A stretch of DNA of 64,000 nucleotides from Uranotaenia lowii. Lineage: Eukaryota > Arthropoda > Insecta > Diptera > Culicidae. The number at the start of each line of letters is the position of its first letter. Positions within the stretch are counted from its first letter, which is position 1. Where the stretch lies: positions 374,112,813 to 374,176,812 of the forward strand of contig NC_073692.1 of NCBI RefSeq assembly GCF_029784155.1, read 5' to 3'. Shown one piece after another: positions 1 through 12,241 of this stretch. The notes below the pieces were generated by a model, which saw only the letters and a list, made by a program, of their open reading frames with translations, was not told the DNA's origin and did not search any database. The position numbers and the translations under genes were made by a program.

Positions 1-931
1 TTGGTTTCCTCAGCGATATTGTAGATAAGACCTACTTGAACTTCATACAGGGTTTCGGAATTATTACAGAATTGACTCTAATAATTTCATCCCTCAACAA
101 CAAAAATATATCAATATGCCGATGATCTTAGTTTTGTCGTGCTCTTTCACATGGAAAACGAATTTCTTATGAAAAATCAGAAAGTCACTCAAACGCAACC
201 AATTTGCAAATTTTAACTTGTGGGGAATCATGGGCTACATAATGTGGGGTATCTTGGGCCACTTATATTTTGGTGTTTTATACACAATCAGAATTTAAAA
301 ATATTTGTCCTTATCTGTAAAGTTTTTTAAGGTCATGGAGGGCAATGAAAAATATTATCTCATTTTTGCTGAATTCTACAGAGACGAAAATAAATCCTAT
401 TGAGAGAATTTGGCCAAAACGTTTGCGAACCAGATTTTTGAAATAATTCTACCATAAACAACTCTCTTTTTTATTAAGGGGGGGGGGTAGGGTCTAACGG
501 GTATAAAAAAACACCATTTTCACGATTTTTTTTCTAGAACTATCGTTCAAACAAATGTATTCAAATTTTATGCATTATACAAAGCATTGTTAAAAGAACA
601 TTTAGTAATTTTTTCGTAGAAAAATATTGAAAAATGAGCCGGTGACGGAGCACTTTCGAGGATGCCTTTTAGAAAACAGGATTTGCGGTGGACACTGTAT
701 CTCAGCACAGAATCATCTGAAATAAAAAAATCAGAGCAAAATATTTTTAATAGATGTTTTTCTGGACCCCAACGTTTTTATTTAACTTATATATATTTTT
801 TTGAAATTTTGGTGGCTGTTTGAAGTAAAAACTACGATCACTTAAAAATCCGCCATTTTTCACCTCTAAAACCTCCCCAAAGTAAAAAAATCAAAAAAGA
901 AAAACGTTGGGGTCTATGTAGAAAATATGTT
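1..931. other. AT-rich non-coding sequence upstream of the gap
   Basis: No credible ORF or recognised repeat was seen. There is a G homopolymer near 478-487 and several A/T runs. It may be intron or upstream DNA of the XPB gene, whose 5' part lies in or beyond the gap, but this cannot be shown. Confidence 0.5.
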
Positions 932-1431
932 NNNNNNNNNNNNNNNNNNNNNNNNNNNNNNNNNNNNNNNNNNNNNNNNNNNNNNNNNNNNNNNNNNNNN
1001 NNNNNNNNNNNNNNNNNNNNNNNNNNNNNNNNNNNNNNNNNNNNNNNNNNNNNNNNNNNNNNNNNNNNNNNNNNNNNNNNNNNNNNNNNNNNNNNNNNNN
1101 NNNNNNNNNNNNNNNNNNNNNNNNNNNNNNNNNNNNNNNNNNNNNNNNNNNNNNNNNNNNNNNNNNNNNNNNNNNNNNNNNNNNNNNNNNNNNNNNNNNN
1201 NNNNNNNNNNNNNNNNNNNNNNNNNNNNNNNNNNNNNNNNNNNNNNNNNNNNNNNNNNNNNNNNNNNNNNNNNNNNNNNNNNNNNNNNNNNNNNNNNNNN
1301 NNNNNNNNNNNNNNNNNNNNNNNNNNNNNNNNNNNNNNNNNNNNNNNNNNNNNNNNNNNNNNNNNNNNNNNNNNNNNNNNNNNNNNNNNNNNNNNNNNNN
1401 NNNNNNNNNNNNNNNNNNNNNNNNNNNNNNN
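932..1431. other. Assembly gap of 500 N
   Basis: An uninterrupted run of N of round length, so the true size is probably unknown. It removes the upstream part of the XPB coding region: the reading frame is already open at the first base after the gap. Confidence 0.98.
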
Positions 1432-1432
1432 T

Positions 1433-3349
1433 ATCCGGCTCTGTACACTCTCGTATGGCAAGGTGAAACTGGTTTTGAAACACAACAAATACTTTGTAGA
1501 AAGCCCTCATCCGGAGGTGCTTCAGAAGTTGCTCAAAGATCCAGTCATTCAGAGTTGTCGACTGCGACGCACAAATGAGGAAGGCGATGGTTTCATTACG
1601 CAAACCATGGAGAAGAAAGGAATTACGGCGTTCGGAACAACCAAGATTGGGCCAACAACAACAGTTCCTGGAGCTACTGGTACGGCTTCAACAACCGAAG
1701 GAGAGAAAGCGGTTGAGCCAGAGGCAGCAACCGTAGTTCCGGATGACATTACCAACTTTTACGATAAAATGGATAACGAGGAAGAGGAAGATGAAGCAAA
1801 CTTCAACACTGTTTCGTTTGAGGTAAACCAGGAAAAGATTGAAGTGCTGCAGAAGCGTTGCATTGAGATTGAGTTTCCTCTGCTGGCAGAGTACGATTTC
1901 CGAAACGATACAATCAATGCAGATATCAATATTGATCTGAAACCGGCTGCTGTTTTGCGTCCGTATCAGGAGAAAAGCTTAAGAAAGATGTTTGGTAATG
2001 GGCGAGCTCGCTCCGGTGTTATTGTACTGCCTTGTGGTGCTGGAAAATCACTGGTAGGAGTTACGGCTTGTTGCACTGTTCGCAAACGTGCGCTAGTTCT
2101 GTGCAACAGTGGTGTTTCCGTGGAACAATGGAAACAACAGTTTAAAATGTGGTCTACCGCTGATGACAGTATGATCTGTCGATTCACTTCCGAAGCTAAG
2201 GACAAACCTATGGGATGTGGTATTCTGGTAACTACATATTCTATGATAACCCACACCCAGAAGCGATCCTGGGAAGCCGAACAAACCATGCGCTGGCTCC
2301 AGGAGCAGGAATGGGGAATAATGGTGTTGGACGAGGTACACACCATCCCAGCGAAAATGTTCCGAAGAGTGCTCACGATAGTTCAATCTCATTGCAAGCT
2401 TGGACTTACGGCAACGTTGCTGCGAGAGGACGACAAAATTGCTGACCTCAACTTTCTCATCGGTCCCAAGCTGTACGAAGCCAACTGGTTGGAACTTCAA
2501 AAGCGAGGATACATTGCCCGAGTCCAATGTGCCGAAGTTTGGTGTCCAATGGCACCAGAATTCTACCGTGAATATCTCATTACTAAAACTTCCAAGAAGA
2601 TGCTCCTATACGTTATGAATCCGGCTAAGTTCCGTGCTTGCCAGTACCTTATCCGTTATCACGAGAAACGTGGAGATAAAACCATCGTCTTCAGCGATAA
2701 CGTATTCGCACTCAAGCATTACGCCATCAAGATGAACAAACCCTATATCTACGGGCCAACGTCCCAAAGTGAACGTATTCAAATTCTGCAAAATTTCAAA
2801 TTCAACCCCAAGGTCAACACTATTTTTGTCAGTAAAGTCGCCGATACCAGTTTCGATTTGCCGGAAGCTAACGTGCTGATTCAGATATCTTCTCATGGCG
2901 GATCGCGTCGTCAGGAAGCACAGCGTCTAGGTCGTATTCTTCGTGCCAAAAAGGGCGCCATCGCCGAGGAGTACAATGCGTTCTTCTACACACTTGTGTC
3001 CCAGGACACCTTGGAAATGGGCTACTCTCGGAAGCGACAGCGTTTCTTGGTGAACCAGGGCTACAGTTACAAGGTGATTACGCACCTTGCCGGAATGGAC
3101 AGCGATGCGGATCTGTTTTACAAGACTCGCGAAGAGCAGGGCCAACTGTTGCAGCAGGTTCTTTCCGCCTCGGATATGGACTGCGAGGATGAACGTATTC
3201 CGGGTGAGGGAACGGGGGCTCCTCGACCGGGTGGATCTAAACGTACCGGTGGGCTGAGCTCGATGTCCGGGGCGGACGATGCCGTTTATCTAGAGTTCCG
3301 TAGGAAGAAGGAGCATCTGCATCCGTTGTTCAAGAAATTCCGTGGCTGA
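1433..3349 (+). CDS. hay: XPB/ERCC3 (haywire) TFIIH DNA helicase, 3' part
   Basis: This encodes the C-terminal ~638 residues of XPB, the 3'-5' DNA translocase of TFIIH that opens promoters for RNA polymerase II and acts in nucleotide excision repair. The frame is open straight out of the N gap (first full codon 1433, reading [13 protein letters not shown]), so the 5' end is missing and no start codon should be assigned; a GTG at 1463 is internal. Visible motifs are the acidic linker [26 protein letters not shown], Walker A GAGKS (about 2035-2050), the DEVH box (2330-2341), the XPB-specific RED motif in LLREDDK (2423-2431), and motif [18 protein letters not shown]. The C-terminus ends HPLFKKFRG, close to animal XPB. 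No intron interrupts the visible part. Two AATAAA signals follow the stop. Human XPB is 782 aa, so roughly 140 residues should lie in or before the gap. Confidence 0.95.
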   Translation: MRLCTLSYGKVKLVLKHNKYFVESPHPEVLQKLLKDPVIQSCRLRRTNEEGDGFITQTMEKKGITAFGTTKIGPTTTVPGATGTASTTEGEKAVEPEAATVVPDDITNFYDKMDNEEEEDEANFNTVSFEVNQEKIEVLQKRCIEIEFPLLAEYDFRNDTINADINIDLKPAAVLRPYQEKSLRKMFGNGRARSGVIVLPCGAGKSLVGVTACCTVRKRALVLCNSGVSVEQWKQQFKMWSTADDSMICRFTSEAKDKPMGCGILVTTYSMITHTQKRSWEAEQTMRWLQEQEWGIMVLDEVHTIPAKMFRRVLTIVQSHCKLGLTATLLREDDKIADLNFLIGPKLYEANWLELQKRGYIARVQCAEVWCPMAPEFYREYLITKTSKKMLLYVMNPAKFRACQYLIRYHEKRGDKTIVFSDNVFALKHYAIKMNKPYIYGPTSQSERIQILQNFKFNPKVNTIFVSKVADTSFDLPEANVLIQISSHGGSRRQEAQRLGRILRAKKGAIAEEYNAFFYTLVSQDTLEMGYSRKRQRFLVNQGYSYKVITHLAGMDSDADLFYKTREEQGQLLQQVLSASDMDCEDERIPGEGTGAPRPGGSKRTGGLSSMSGADDAVYLEFRRKKEHLHPLFKKFRG

Positions 3350-3424
3350 AAGATTGTTATTGCGAGGAAATTATCTGCCTATTGTTTCAGTACCTACTAA
3401 TGTTTCTTTGGTTGTTTGAGGTTT

Positions 3425-3448
3425 AATAAAATTTCATGAATCAATAAA
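3425..3448 (+). terminator. Polyadenylation signals of XPB
   Basis: Two AATAAA hexamers at 3425-3430 and 3443-3448, about 75 and 95 bases after the XPB stop codon, followed by a T-rich stretch. They are positioned as expected for a short 3' UTR. Confidence 0.6.
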
Positions 3449-3745
3449 TTGTTTTTTTTTATAATTTCAAAGAGAAAAAAACCATAACATATTCCTCTGG
3501 TATATCAGGAATCCCTTTCCCTTAACACTGATATATCTCCTTTATTAGCTTGAATAGTTAGTTGAATGTTAGTTATAAACTATCTTAATGATACGGGATT
3601 TTCAACTAACACTTGATATCAAATCAAACATTTAAGTTTAGAAAAAAGCTTCAATTTGTACATAAAATTCCTCTAAAATAGGCTGATATCGCAAGGTTCC
3701 GAAATGGTTGTCTCTGTTCGGTACATCCTTTTAAAAGAACATATT

Positions 3746-4790
3746 TAGTGGTATGAATAAGGTTTAGCAATTGCTTCGGCAGCTTTTACTTAGCTCGAAA
3801 TCAAGCAAAGCAAAAGACCAAAGCATTTGCTTAGTTTGGTATGAATAAACATTTGCTTAGCGGATGTGTACTAAAGTCTTAGAACATAGCTTTTGCTTCG
3901 AAAAATAGAGCTATCCAACCAGCAGAATCTGAAGTTTTCTAAAGTTAAATGAAAGAAAACGATCAGAAAATTGAAAAGTACGGCTAAAATAGCCATGAAG
4001 TCGACGGTGCGGATGGTGGGTGTAAGAACGACCGGAAAGTTTTTGGTTAATGCGGGCTCGTATGTTGATGTTTAAAGAAAAATGAATACATATTCGAATA
4101 TAGTCAAACAACAAATGGCCTAACTTTAACATTTATCATAGCTTTCCCACACGTATTCGGATCGGGATAATCCGATGTTTAAAAAATAGGCAATAGGCAC
4201 GCATCTTAATTTAATTTTTTTTTTTCAAATCTTAGGATTATAAAAAAATCATATAAATATGGAAGTCTGAATTATATTTTAAATTATTACAATTTTTTTC
4301 CAACTTCAGGCCGATTGGGACTTCTTCCACTATAGCCGGAATTTTTAATTTGGAATATTTACTGATTGATTTGTTTAGTTTCATCTTAGACGAATCATTT
4401 CATACAACGACAGGAATACGAAAAAAAAGCTAGATTATCACTGCGACTTTTCTTTATCCATGTTGAAAATGCCTTTTTGAATTGTATTGAAGCGTAATAT
4501 TGCTAATTTAATAAATTCACGATATTGCTAAAGAATTTTTCATTGGAAAAGTCTGCTACCGAGCATGCTTAGAAAATAAAGCAACTGCTAGGAGATTTGT
4601 CGAGCGATTACTTCAGATTTGGGCTTTATTCATACCAAATAGGCTTGTTCTAAAAGTAAAAGCTCCTGACAGAGAAAACAACTGTCAAAACAAACTTTAT
4701 TCATATCAACCGAAGCAATTGCTTTAAGCGACTGCTCGACTGCTCGATTTGGTTTAGCAAAAGCAATTGCTAGGTTTTTTTCATACCACC
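3746..4790. mobile_element. MITE-like element, copy 1 (1,045 bp, 4-bp TSD TATT)
   Basis: Ends are TAGTGGTATGAA on the left and TTCATACCACC on the right, an imperfect terminal inverted repeat. The element is flanked by TATT at 3742-3745 and 4791-4794. A second copy lies at 12242-13266 with a different 4-bp duplication, which fixes both ends. It has no coding capacity. Subterminal copies of the palindromic core AGCAATTGCT and of GGTATGAATAA / TTATTCATACC occur near both ends, so the ends can pair at several registers. Superfamily is not assigned. Confidence 0.85.
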
Positions 4791-5222
4791 TATTGTGACG
4801 ATTTCGCCGCGACTATTACGGCTCCCCCTATCTAACATAGATTAATAAGTGATCCACTCGTCAAAATGAAACTTTATAAGTAAAATTCCTTAATAAACAA
4901 ACCTATGGTGCTAGCTGGGGTGCGAGCAACCTTAGCGGAGATCGGGTACCCAACCCCGGTGGATGCTTTGGTCGCGTGCAGACTGAGTTAGGGGGCTTCG
5001 TATGCATCTATCCTCCATGTCAGGGGCGGCGTGCGGAGTGCAACAACGTCCTGGTGGTGTTCAGGACCCAAAACAGCAACATCACGACGGTCCTCCTGCG
5101 AGATAGTGGGGTTAGCTGCAGGCCTTGCGAGTCCGTGACTACAAACAACATAAGCAACGAACAACGCACAACATATTTCGGATGGAAATCGGCAAAGACC
5201 CACGCGACGAAAAAGGACTAGC

Positions 5223-7025
5223 GATTGGAAACTTGGAACATGGAACTGCCGATCTCTAAATTTTGTGGGTAGTACCCACGTGCTCTCCAACGAATTGAAG
5301 AGCCGCAAATTCGACATCGTAGCACTGCAGGAGGTATGCTGGAAGGGCTCCACGGTACGATCGTACCCAGATGGTCGTGCCATCTACCAGAGCTGCGGCA
5401 ACACACACGAGCTTGGAACAGCTTTTATAGTGATGGGAAAGATGCAAAAGCGCGTGATCGGGTGGTGGCCGATCAACTCACGAATGTGCCGGTTGAGAAT
5501 CAAGGGCCGGTTCTTCAACATCAGCATCATTAACGTGCACAGCCCTCACCTTGGAAGTACCAGTGACGACAAAGACGAATTTTACGCGCAGCTGGAGCGT
5601 GAATACGACCGTTGCCCAAAACATGATATCAAGATCGTCATCGGTGATTTTAATGCTCAGGTCGGCCAGGAGGAGGAATTCAAACCGACAATTGGAAGGT
5701 TCAGTGCGCACCAGCTGACCAACGAAAACGGCCTCAGACTTATTGATTTCGCCGCCTCCAAACGAACTGCCGGACGTAGTACCTTTTTCCAGCACCGCCT
5801 CCCACACAAGTACACCTGGAGATCACCGTACCAAACGCAATCACAGATCGACCACGTTTTGATTGACAGCCGGCACTTCTCGGACATCATCGACGTCAGA
5901 TGCTGTCGAGGCGCCAACATCGAGTCAGACCACTATCTGGTGATGGTGAAGATGCGCCCAAAACTCTCCATAGTGAACAACACACGAAACCGGCGCCCGC
6001 CTCGGTGAAGCAACCTGAGGTCACGGCAGACTTCGCGCAATCGGTCGAAGCAGCGCTTCCGGCAGAGGGCGAGCTTGACGAAGCCCCTCTCGAGGACGGT
6101 TGGGATACCATCAAGACAGCCATCAACAGTGCTGCGGAGAACGTCATCGGTTATGTGGAGCGATCTCGACGGAACGACTGGTTCGACGAGGAGTGTAGGA
6201 GGGTGATGGAGGAAGGGAATGCCGCGCGGGCGGCAGTAGTGCAAAGAGGCACCCGTCGAAATGTGGAAAATCACCGACAGCGGAAGAGGCAGCGAGTCCG
6301 AATTTTCCAGGAGAAAAAGCGCCGCCTGGAGGAGGAGGAGCTCAAGGAGCTGGAGCAGCTGTATCGTTCCCAAGAAACACGAAAGTTCTATCAGAAACTC
6401 AACGCATCCCGCAAAGGCTTCGTGCCGCAAGCCGAAATGTGCCGGGATAAGGACGGGGGAATCCTGACGGACAATCGTGAGGTGATCAAGAGGTGGAAGC
6501 AGCACTTCGATGAACACCTGAACGGCGCACATGCAGGAGATCAAGACGGTGGGGGAAGGTATATCGCCGGCGTAGCCAACGACGTAGAGGAGCCACTCCC
6601 AACGATGAGTGAAGTTAAGGAAGCCTTTCGCCAGCTGAATAGAAACAAGTTGGCTGGGAAGGATGGTATCGCAGCTGAACTCATGAAAATGGGCCCGGAT
6701 AAGTTGGCCGATTGCCTACACCGGTTGATAGCCCGGATCTGGGACATAGAACAGCTACCGGAGGAGTGGAAAGAGGGGGTAATATTCCCCATATACAAGA
6801 AGGGCGACAAATTGGACTGTGAGAACTACCGAGCGATCACTGTCCTCAATGCCGCATACAAAGTGTTGTCCCGAATCCTACTCCGCCGCCTAACACCACA
6901 AGCAAACAGATTCGTGGGAAGTCATCAGGCCGGCTTCATGGAGGGACGGTCTACGACGGACCAGATATTCACATTACGGCAAATCCTCCAAAAATGCCGC
7001 GAACACCAAGTCCCTACGCACCATT
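5223..7025 (+). pseudogene. RTE-like LINE ORF, endonuclease and first half of RT
   Basis: The reading frame runs from about 5223 (KLGTWNCRSLNFVG, the usual start of an APE-type endonuclease) to a stop at 6006-6008. It includes the catalytic-type motifs LQEVCWKG, GDFNAQVG and IESDHYLV. A single frameshift near 6000 moves the coding frame; it continues from there to 7025 with a basic linker and the RT fingers region (LAGKDGIAAELMK, GVIFPIYKKGD, ENYRAITVLNAAYKVLS, GSHQAGFMEGRSTTDQIF). Codons run directly into the LTR element at 7026. No clear ATG starts the protein. This half encoded the target-nicking activity and part of the polymerase of a LINE that is now dead. Confidence 0.85.
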
Positions 7026-7246
7026 TGTGGTACCCTCCTCTTTGTACCCGAGTAGTGATTCGTCCGGACACCAAGGAACCACTTTACACTTCTCGCAATC
7101 TCCCGCACACGATGTTATTCTGAACATTGTTTACCTAACTCCTCCTGTCCTTCCAACCATCGTTATCCATCCCCGCAGTGTTGTCTTGTTATGGTTGTTT
7201 ATACAAACCATAGTTTTCTTATAATCAATAGTCACTGCTCACCACA
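7026..7246 (-). repeat. 3' LTR of the non-autonomous element
   Basis: 221-bp LTR, TGTGG...CCACA, matching 11072-11292 base for base on reading. It inserted inside the RT coding region of the LINE. Confidence 0.9.
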
Positions 7247-10200
7247 TCTCCTTTTCTCTAAAGATTGAAACATATGTCTATCAGACTTTCAATCCCCAGT
7301 TGCACCATCGCAAGCCCCAGCAACATCATAATCTGCCTGAAGCCGACGCCACTGCAATCGATAAGATTGCTATCATTAATTGTCAAATATACATTCTATC
7401 GAAAGTTTCATTCTTGCGCCAGACTTGAAATAAACCAGCCTCAAAATAATCAGCTCTGACTTTTATTTCATCATTACAATAGGAACAAAACAGAAAACAC
7501 TTCGTATTGTCCTTCAATGATAGCGACTTGATGCTCCGGATTCTCAATCTTCCTTTGCCCCATTTTAACATTAAATCCGCTAGAGCTTCAATAACAAAAT
7601 TGGACAACAGAGAATCTGAACTCTTACGTTTAAAAACTTCCACCCTTTTTGCAGCAGTCAACTATGATACGCAGTTATCCTTTTCTATGAAACTCATCCA
7701 TCTATGAAACCCATCCATTCAACGCATCACCAATCCACGGTCAGCCAGCTCAACCCAACTCGTACTGAGCTTAAGTTATCTAGAACGACTCATAAACCCA
7801 CAAGCCTCAACAGAGGACCAATACGTCTCTCGACCTCACGCCAATTCCGATCCGCATAATTCAGTCATGCAAAGATGGCACCTTCTTCATGTCGCTCACT
7901 TTTGACATAGATCCAAAACAACGATGCTTCAAGCTCCTGGTCATCTCTTTCCATATCCGTAAACCGATGCTTCTAATGAAATCCCCCTTTGACATCGCTT
8001 AATAGACTCACATCTACTATTCACTTACATAATCAAAAATAATGTTGTTTTCTGTAAAACGATCACACCTCTGAACAATAAAAAAAAGTTAGTTATAGGA
8101 CCTTTGTTGCTGCGGCTTTGGTTTATTTGTTTATTTATTTATTTTTTAGATCTTTCTATTATAATACTTCATAAAATATTCGAAAATCATCTGTCACCAA
8201 TATCCTGCACCAATTTTTCGACGAAGGCATGGATGCACCTCTCTCATAGTGAGAAATATGCACCAGTCGAAATGTGCAGAAACTCCATCTGCAGAGCACG
8301 CGTGTTAATAATAAAATCAAATACCAAAAATGCACATGAAGTCGTCACGAATAAGAATCCAAGTCTGCAAAACGTTCGCACCACTATATACCCCCAAAAA
8401 CGAAACTTTGCCAATTTGTTTCGAAAAACCCTGGCATTTACTGTAACGCCTATAAAGTGCTTCTTCATGCTGCGACAATAGTCATGCCATTCGTTCTACA
8501 GGGATACCAACCATTATTACGTCGCACCCCTGCCGATACGTTATCAACCACACAGTCAACCACCTCTTTTCATCCACCAGCCGTTGACGAGACAGAACGC
8601 ATCTCGGGGCGCGTACGTAGTGCGTTATTGTAGGGCTCCACGTTTACGATAGCAGCCAATCGTTTGGCCAGGTGCAAACTCATCAAGATTATTCCCAAAA
8701 AAAATAAAATACCTATGCGTCAACGATGATCGTTCAAGCACATTCAAGTCCATCGTTCGTAGGATTTCTCGTCTGCAGCTCATCCTCTCCTATTCGTGAA
8801 CCGTCCGTTCGCACTTGTTTCATCCTAAGTCGGAACCTATACCAATCCTTCCGGTTTGCCCTTGTTCCCATGGCAGCTCGTCATGTCCCGCTGGTTATGG
8901 CATTTGTTGATACAACCAACGTCCTGTCTGTCTTTCGCAGATGATAGCCTCAAAAATTCGCAGACCTCTAGTAAACTGGAACCTCACTCAAACGGCATCC
9001 GCATGCAACAATAGATATTCAAACACATACAGATCAACAATGATGACGAGCATTTGCAGAGACACAAGTCTCATAAGAGTTTGGAAAATTAAATGGTCTC
9101 AAATGTTAAAATATTAAACTGAGAAATATTACGGCCGGACCACAAAACGTTGAGAATCTGGACAAACGGAAACGACATGCACAACAAAACTGAAACATTC
9201 ACAAGGTTTTTGCATAATTGTATTGATCAGAGTGACTCTCAAACGCTAGACCGAAAAAAAAACATGAGCTCGTGAACCGTGTCAGAAAATCATGTAACTC
9301 GCTCTACTGTCAAATTGATCTTCGGAACCTTTCGGCTCCACCTCCTAAACAGCCAAGTGCATAACCAATTCTTTCCTTAACCTCCGCCATCTACATACAT
9401 CCATACATACGGTCATCCACACCAGGTGTACTTCACCCATTAGACAACTTTAGCTTAAAATCCTGACTGGAGTGGCGCCAGTGGCTCTGTAATCACATCC
9501 CTCGCCAGACACCAGCTCGTTTCAACGGCCAAGCTCGCCATTATTGGGCCCGAGCTCATCATGCTCAATTTTTTTTTCGGACCGAAATACTTTTACTCGT
9601 GATGAAGCCTAGTGTTGACGTCCTTATGTGAACCCTTCTTTAGTGGTATCATCCTTCACAGCTTCAGTTCTATAAACTACTTCCAAAGATTAAATTACTC
9701 CATTGAACACAATCATCTGCCCATTCTACATTCTATAGAGTATACTAGAAACCGTTTCCAAAACTCCGCATACCATCGGTTATCATCTAATTTTGTGAAA
9801 CCTCGCTTAACACGTTCCAATCAAAGATCGGATCGGATCAAAGTACCGTTTCAAAGAAGGTGTTTTTTTTTTGCCTACCTCTAACACTGATGCCGTTTTC
9901 GTTTTCTGCACTGGCGCGGGGCTAAACGTTTTTCGGAATAAACAAACAAAATCGTCACCCGGGACGATGCAAATATATGATCGATATTCACTCTTATGCT
10001 TACCCCCAACGAGGTTCGAACGGGCCAAACTGGTGGACTTCTGAATTAATAAACGAACACAATGACAGCAGTTAGGGCAAAACTCGAATAACTTTAAAAT
10101 TCTAAATTCAAAAATGGAAATGTTACTGTTTATCAAATGCGTAATGTAAATCAAACGAGAAACTTTGAATTATTCTAAAAGTCTAAATTAGTAGAGATTG

Positions 10201-10489
10201 GTATAAAGATTTCCGAAATAATCTTCGCGGATTTCGAAACTGTCGTATTTGGATTTCTTTGCGTTACAACTCTAAGAGTAATCATTTCATCTACTCGATA
10301 TTTCTTTTCTTAATGCAAATCAAAATCACAAAAAGAATATGTTCCAAGCTCCAATTCATAATTTTGCTGCTTTTTTTTTTTTTAAAAAAAAAAGCCGTTT
10401 ATTTGCACCATTTCTGAACATCTCAAGAATAAGAAACTTAATTTGTATCTTTTTATTCCTTTTTTTCAATTCCACTCTTTTGTAGGCTT

Positions 10490-10860
10490 ACTCTGCGTAC
10501 CCGTACCCTGCACGATACCCGCGACATATCGGCCAAAATTCGAAGCACCATCATATGCTTGAATGTGTTTTCGCCAGTTGTGTCTATCGCCCTGCTCGGT
10601 ACAACATACCGGCCAATAGATCTGCCGGAATAAATCCAACCCCAGATCTCTCACAGGATAATTCCTGCCACCCTGCACAGTACCCACGGTACCGGCCAAT
10701 TGATCTGCCGGACTAACGTCGGGCCCAGATCTCTCACAGGATAATTCCTGTCACCCTGCACAGTACTCAAATCATACTGGCCAATTCACTCGATAGACAC
10801 CCTAAACCTGGCTCCCTGCACAGTACCCATGGAGTACTGGCCAATTTAATTTTCCTCCTT
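10490..10860. repeat. Degenerate ~83-bp repeat array near the PBS
   Basis: Five copies of a CCCTGCACAGTACCC-like core start near 10505, 10589, 10671, 10754 and 10814. Each is followed shortly by GGCCAAT. Two middle units also share CAGATCTCTCACAGGATAAT. The array lies 200-600 bases inside the primer-binding-site end of the non-autonomous element, where packaging signals of LTR elements usually sit. Function is inference. Confidence 0.7.
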
Positions 10861-11071
10861 CTTCTTTACCGGGTACGCAGACCGTAAGCTATCATGCACG
10901 TTTCGTGCCAATTTCTGAAGTGTCTATTTTTTTTTCCTTAGTTATTTCAAAACACACCGTCATCAATTACGGCGCCATTTTCACAAGCCACAACATCTGC
11001 ACGCAAATCATTATTCTAATCTTACCTTGATTCCATCCAGTTCCCATCTGAATCCCATCCTCGTCGCCATT

Positions 11072-11292
11072 TGTGGTACCCTCCTCTTTGTACCCGAGTA
11101 GTGATTCGTCCGGACACCAAGGAACCACTTTACACTTCTCGCAATCTCCCGCACACGATGTTATTCTGAACATTGTTTACCTAACTCCTCCTGTCCTTCC
11201 AACCATCGTTATCCATCCCCGCAGTGTTGTCTTGTTATGGTTGTTTATACAAACCATAGTTTTCTTATAATCAATAGTCACTGCTCACCACA
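11072..11292 (-). repeat. 5' LTR of the non-autonomous element
   Basis: Right-hand copy of the 221-bp LTR and, on the minus strand, the 5' LTR because the PBS-like sequence adjoins it. The far side abuts the CCATT duplication, after which the LINE reverse transcriptase resumes in the same codon phase. Confidence 0.9.
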
Positions 11293-11297
11293 CCATT

Positions 11298-12235
11298 TAT
11301 TCATCGACTTCAAAGCCGCATACGACACGATCGACCGTAACGAGCTATGGAAAATTATGGACGAGAACGGCTTTTCCGGGAAGCTGATCAGACTGATCAA
11401 GGCGACGATGGATGGAACGCAGTACTGTGTGCGGATTTCGGGTGAATTGTCGAGTTCATTCGAATCGCGCAGGGGGCTTCTAAAAGGTGATGGTCTATCC
11501 TGCATGATGTTCAACGTGGCGCTAGAAGGTGTTATTCGACGAGCGGTTAGCGAAATGCGGGGCACGATTTTCAATAGATCCAGTCAACTTATCTGCTTTG
11601 CCGATGACATTGATATAGTCGGCAGATCATCTGCGGCGGTGGAAGACATCTACCGCAAACTGAAACGCGAAGCAGGAAGGATTGGGTTGATGATTAATAC
11701 GTCCAAGACAAAGTACATGCTGGTCTGCGGATCCGAGACCGACCGAATCCGCTTGTCTAGTAGTAACAAGGTCACGATCGACGGCGACGAGCTGGAGATA
11801 GTCGAAGACTTTGTCTATCTCGGCTCACTGGTGACCGCAGACAATGACACCAGCCGTGAGATCCGGAGGCGAATTATCAGCGGAAGTCGTACCTACTATG
11901 AACTCCACAAGCAACTGCGGTCGAGAAGACTTAGCCCTCGCACGAAGTGTAACCTGTATATGACGCTCATTAGACCGGTGGTTCTCTACGGGCACGAGAC
12001 ATGGATAGGCCGGATAGGCTGGGCGGGACATGTTGCGAGAATGCCGGACGACTGTCCTGCAAAACAGGTGTTCGCTACGAATCCGGTAGGAACAAGACGA
12101 GCGGGGGCGCAACGAGTGAGGTGGTTAGACCAAGTGGAGCGTGACCTGGCGAACGTGTGGAGCCCGAGAAGTTGGAGAACGGTTGCCTTGGACCGAGTGA
12201 ATTATAAGAATTATGTTCATCAAGTTATGTCGTGA
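11298..12235 (+). pseudogene. RTE-like LINE ORF, second half of RT and C-terminus
   Basis: Coding resumes after the CCATT duplication with FIDFKAAYDTIDR (RT palm motif A), then RRGLLKGDGLSCMMFN and FADDIDIVG (catalytic FADD motif), GLMINTSKTKYMLV, and the C-terminal GHVARMPDD and RVRWLDQVERDL typical of RTE-type ORFs. The reading frame is also open backwards into the LTR, so a computed ORF starting near 11237 is a chimera. Between YGHETW and GRIGWAGHVARMPD the spacing is much shorter than usual in this family, which suggests an internal deletion of roughly 60 codons (inference). It ends at 12235, seven bases before MITE copy 2. Confidence 0.85.
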
Positions 12236-12241
12236 GACGGT

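Larger units (their letters stand above)
7026..11292 (-). mobile_element. Non-autonomous LTR retrotransposon (LARD-like), 4,267 bp
   Basis: Two apparently identical 221-bp repeats (7026-7246 and 11072-11292), each beginning TGTGG and ending CCACA, bound the element, and the 5-bp target duplication CCATT is at 7021-7025 and 11293-11297. Orientation is minus. Next to the left LTR is a pyrimidine-rich tract, TCTCCTTTTCTCT, which is a polypurine tract on the minus strand. Next to the right LTR, on the minus strand, TGGCGACGAGGATGGG begins two bases after CCACA, as a tRNA primer-binding site would. The 3.8-kb interior has no gag, protease, RT or integrase. It must have been mobilised by another element's proteins. 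The PBS resembles those of BEL/Pao elements, which is a hint and not proof. Confidence 0.85.

Noticed and set aside
914..1603. Reverse-strand ORFs spanning the N gap
   Set aside because: They consist mostly of unknown residues, and the readable part is antisense to conserved XPB codons.
2093..2527. Antisense ORF of 144 codons inside XPB
   Set aside because: It is a shadow of a strongly conserved helicase frame with no motif of its own.
8104..8481. 125-codon ORF inside the non-coding LTR element
   Set aside because: No retroelement or other motif; low-complexity start; the element's orientation is opposite.
10466..10699. Minus-strand ORF over the repeat array
   Set aside because: Its apparent regularity comes from the repeated DNA units and no family is recognised.
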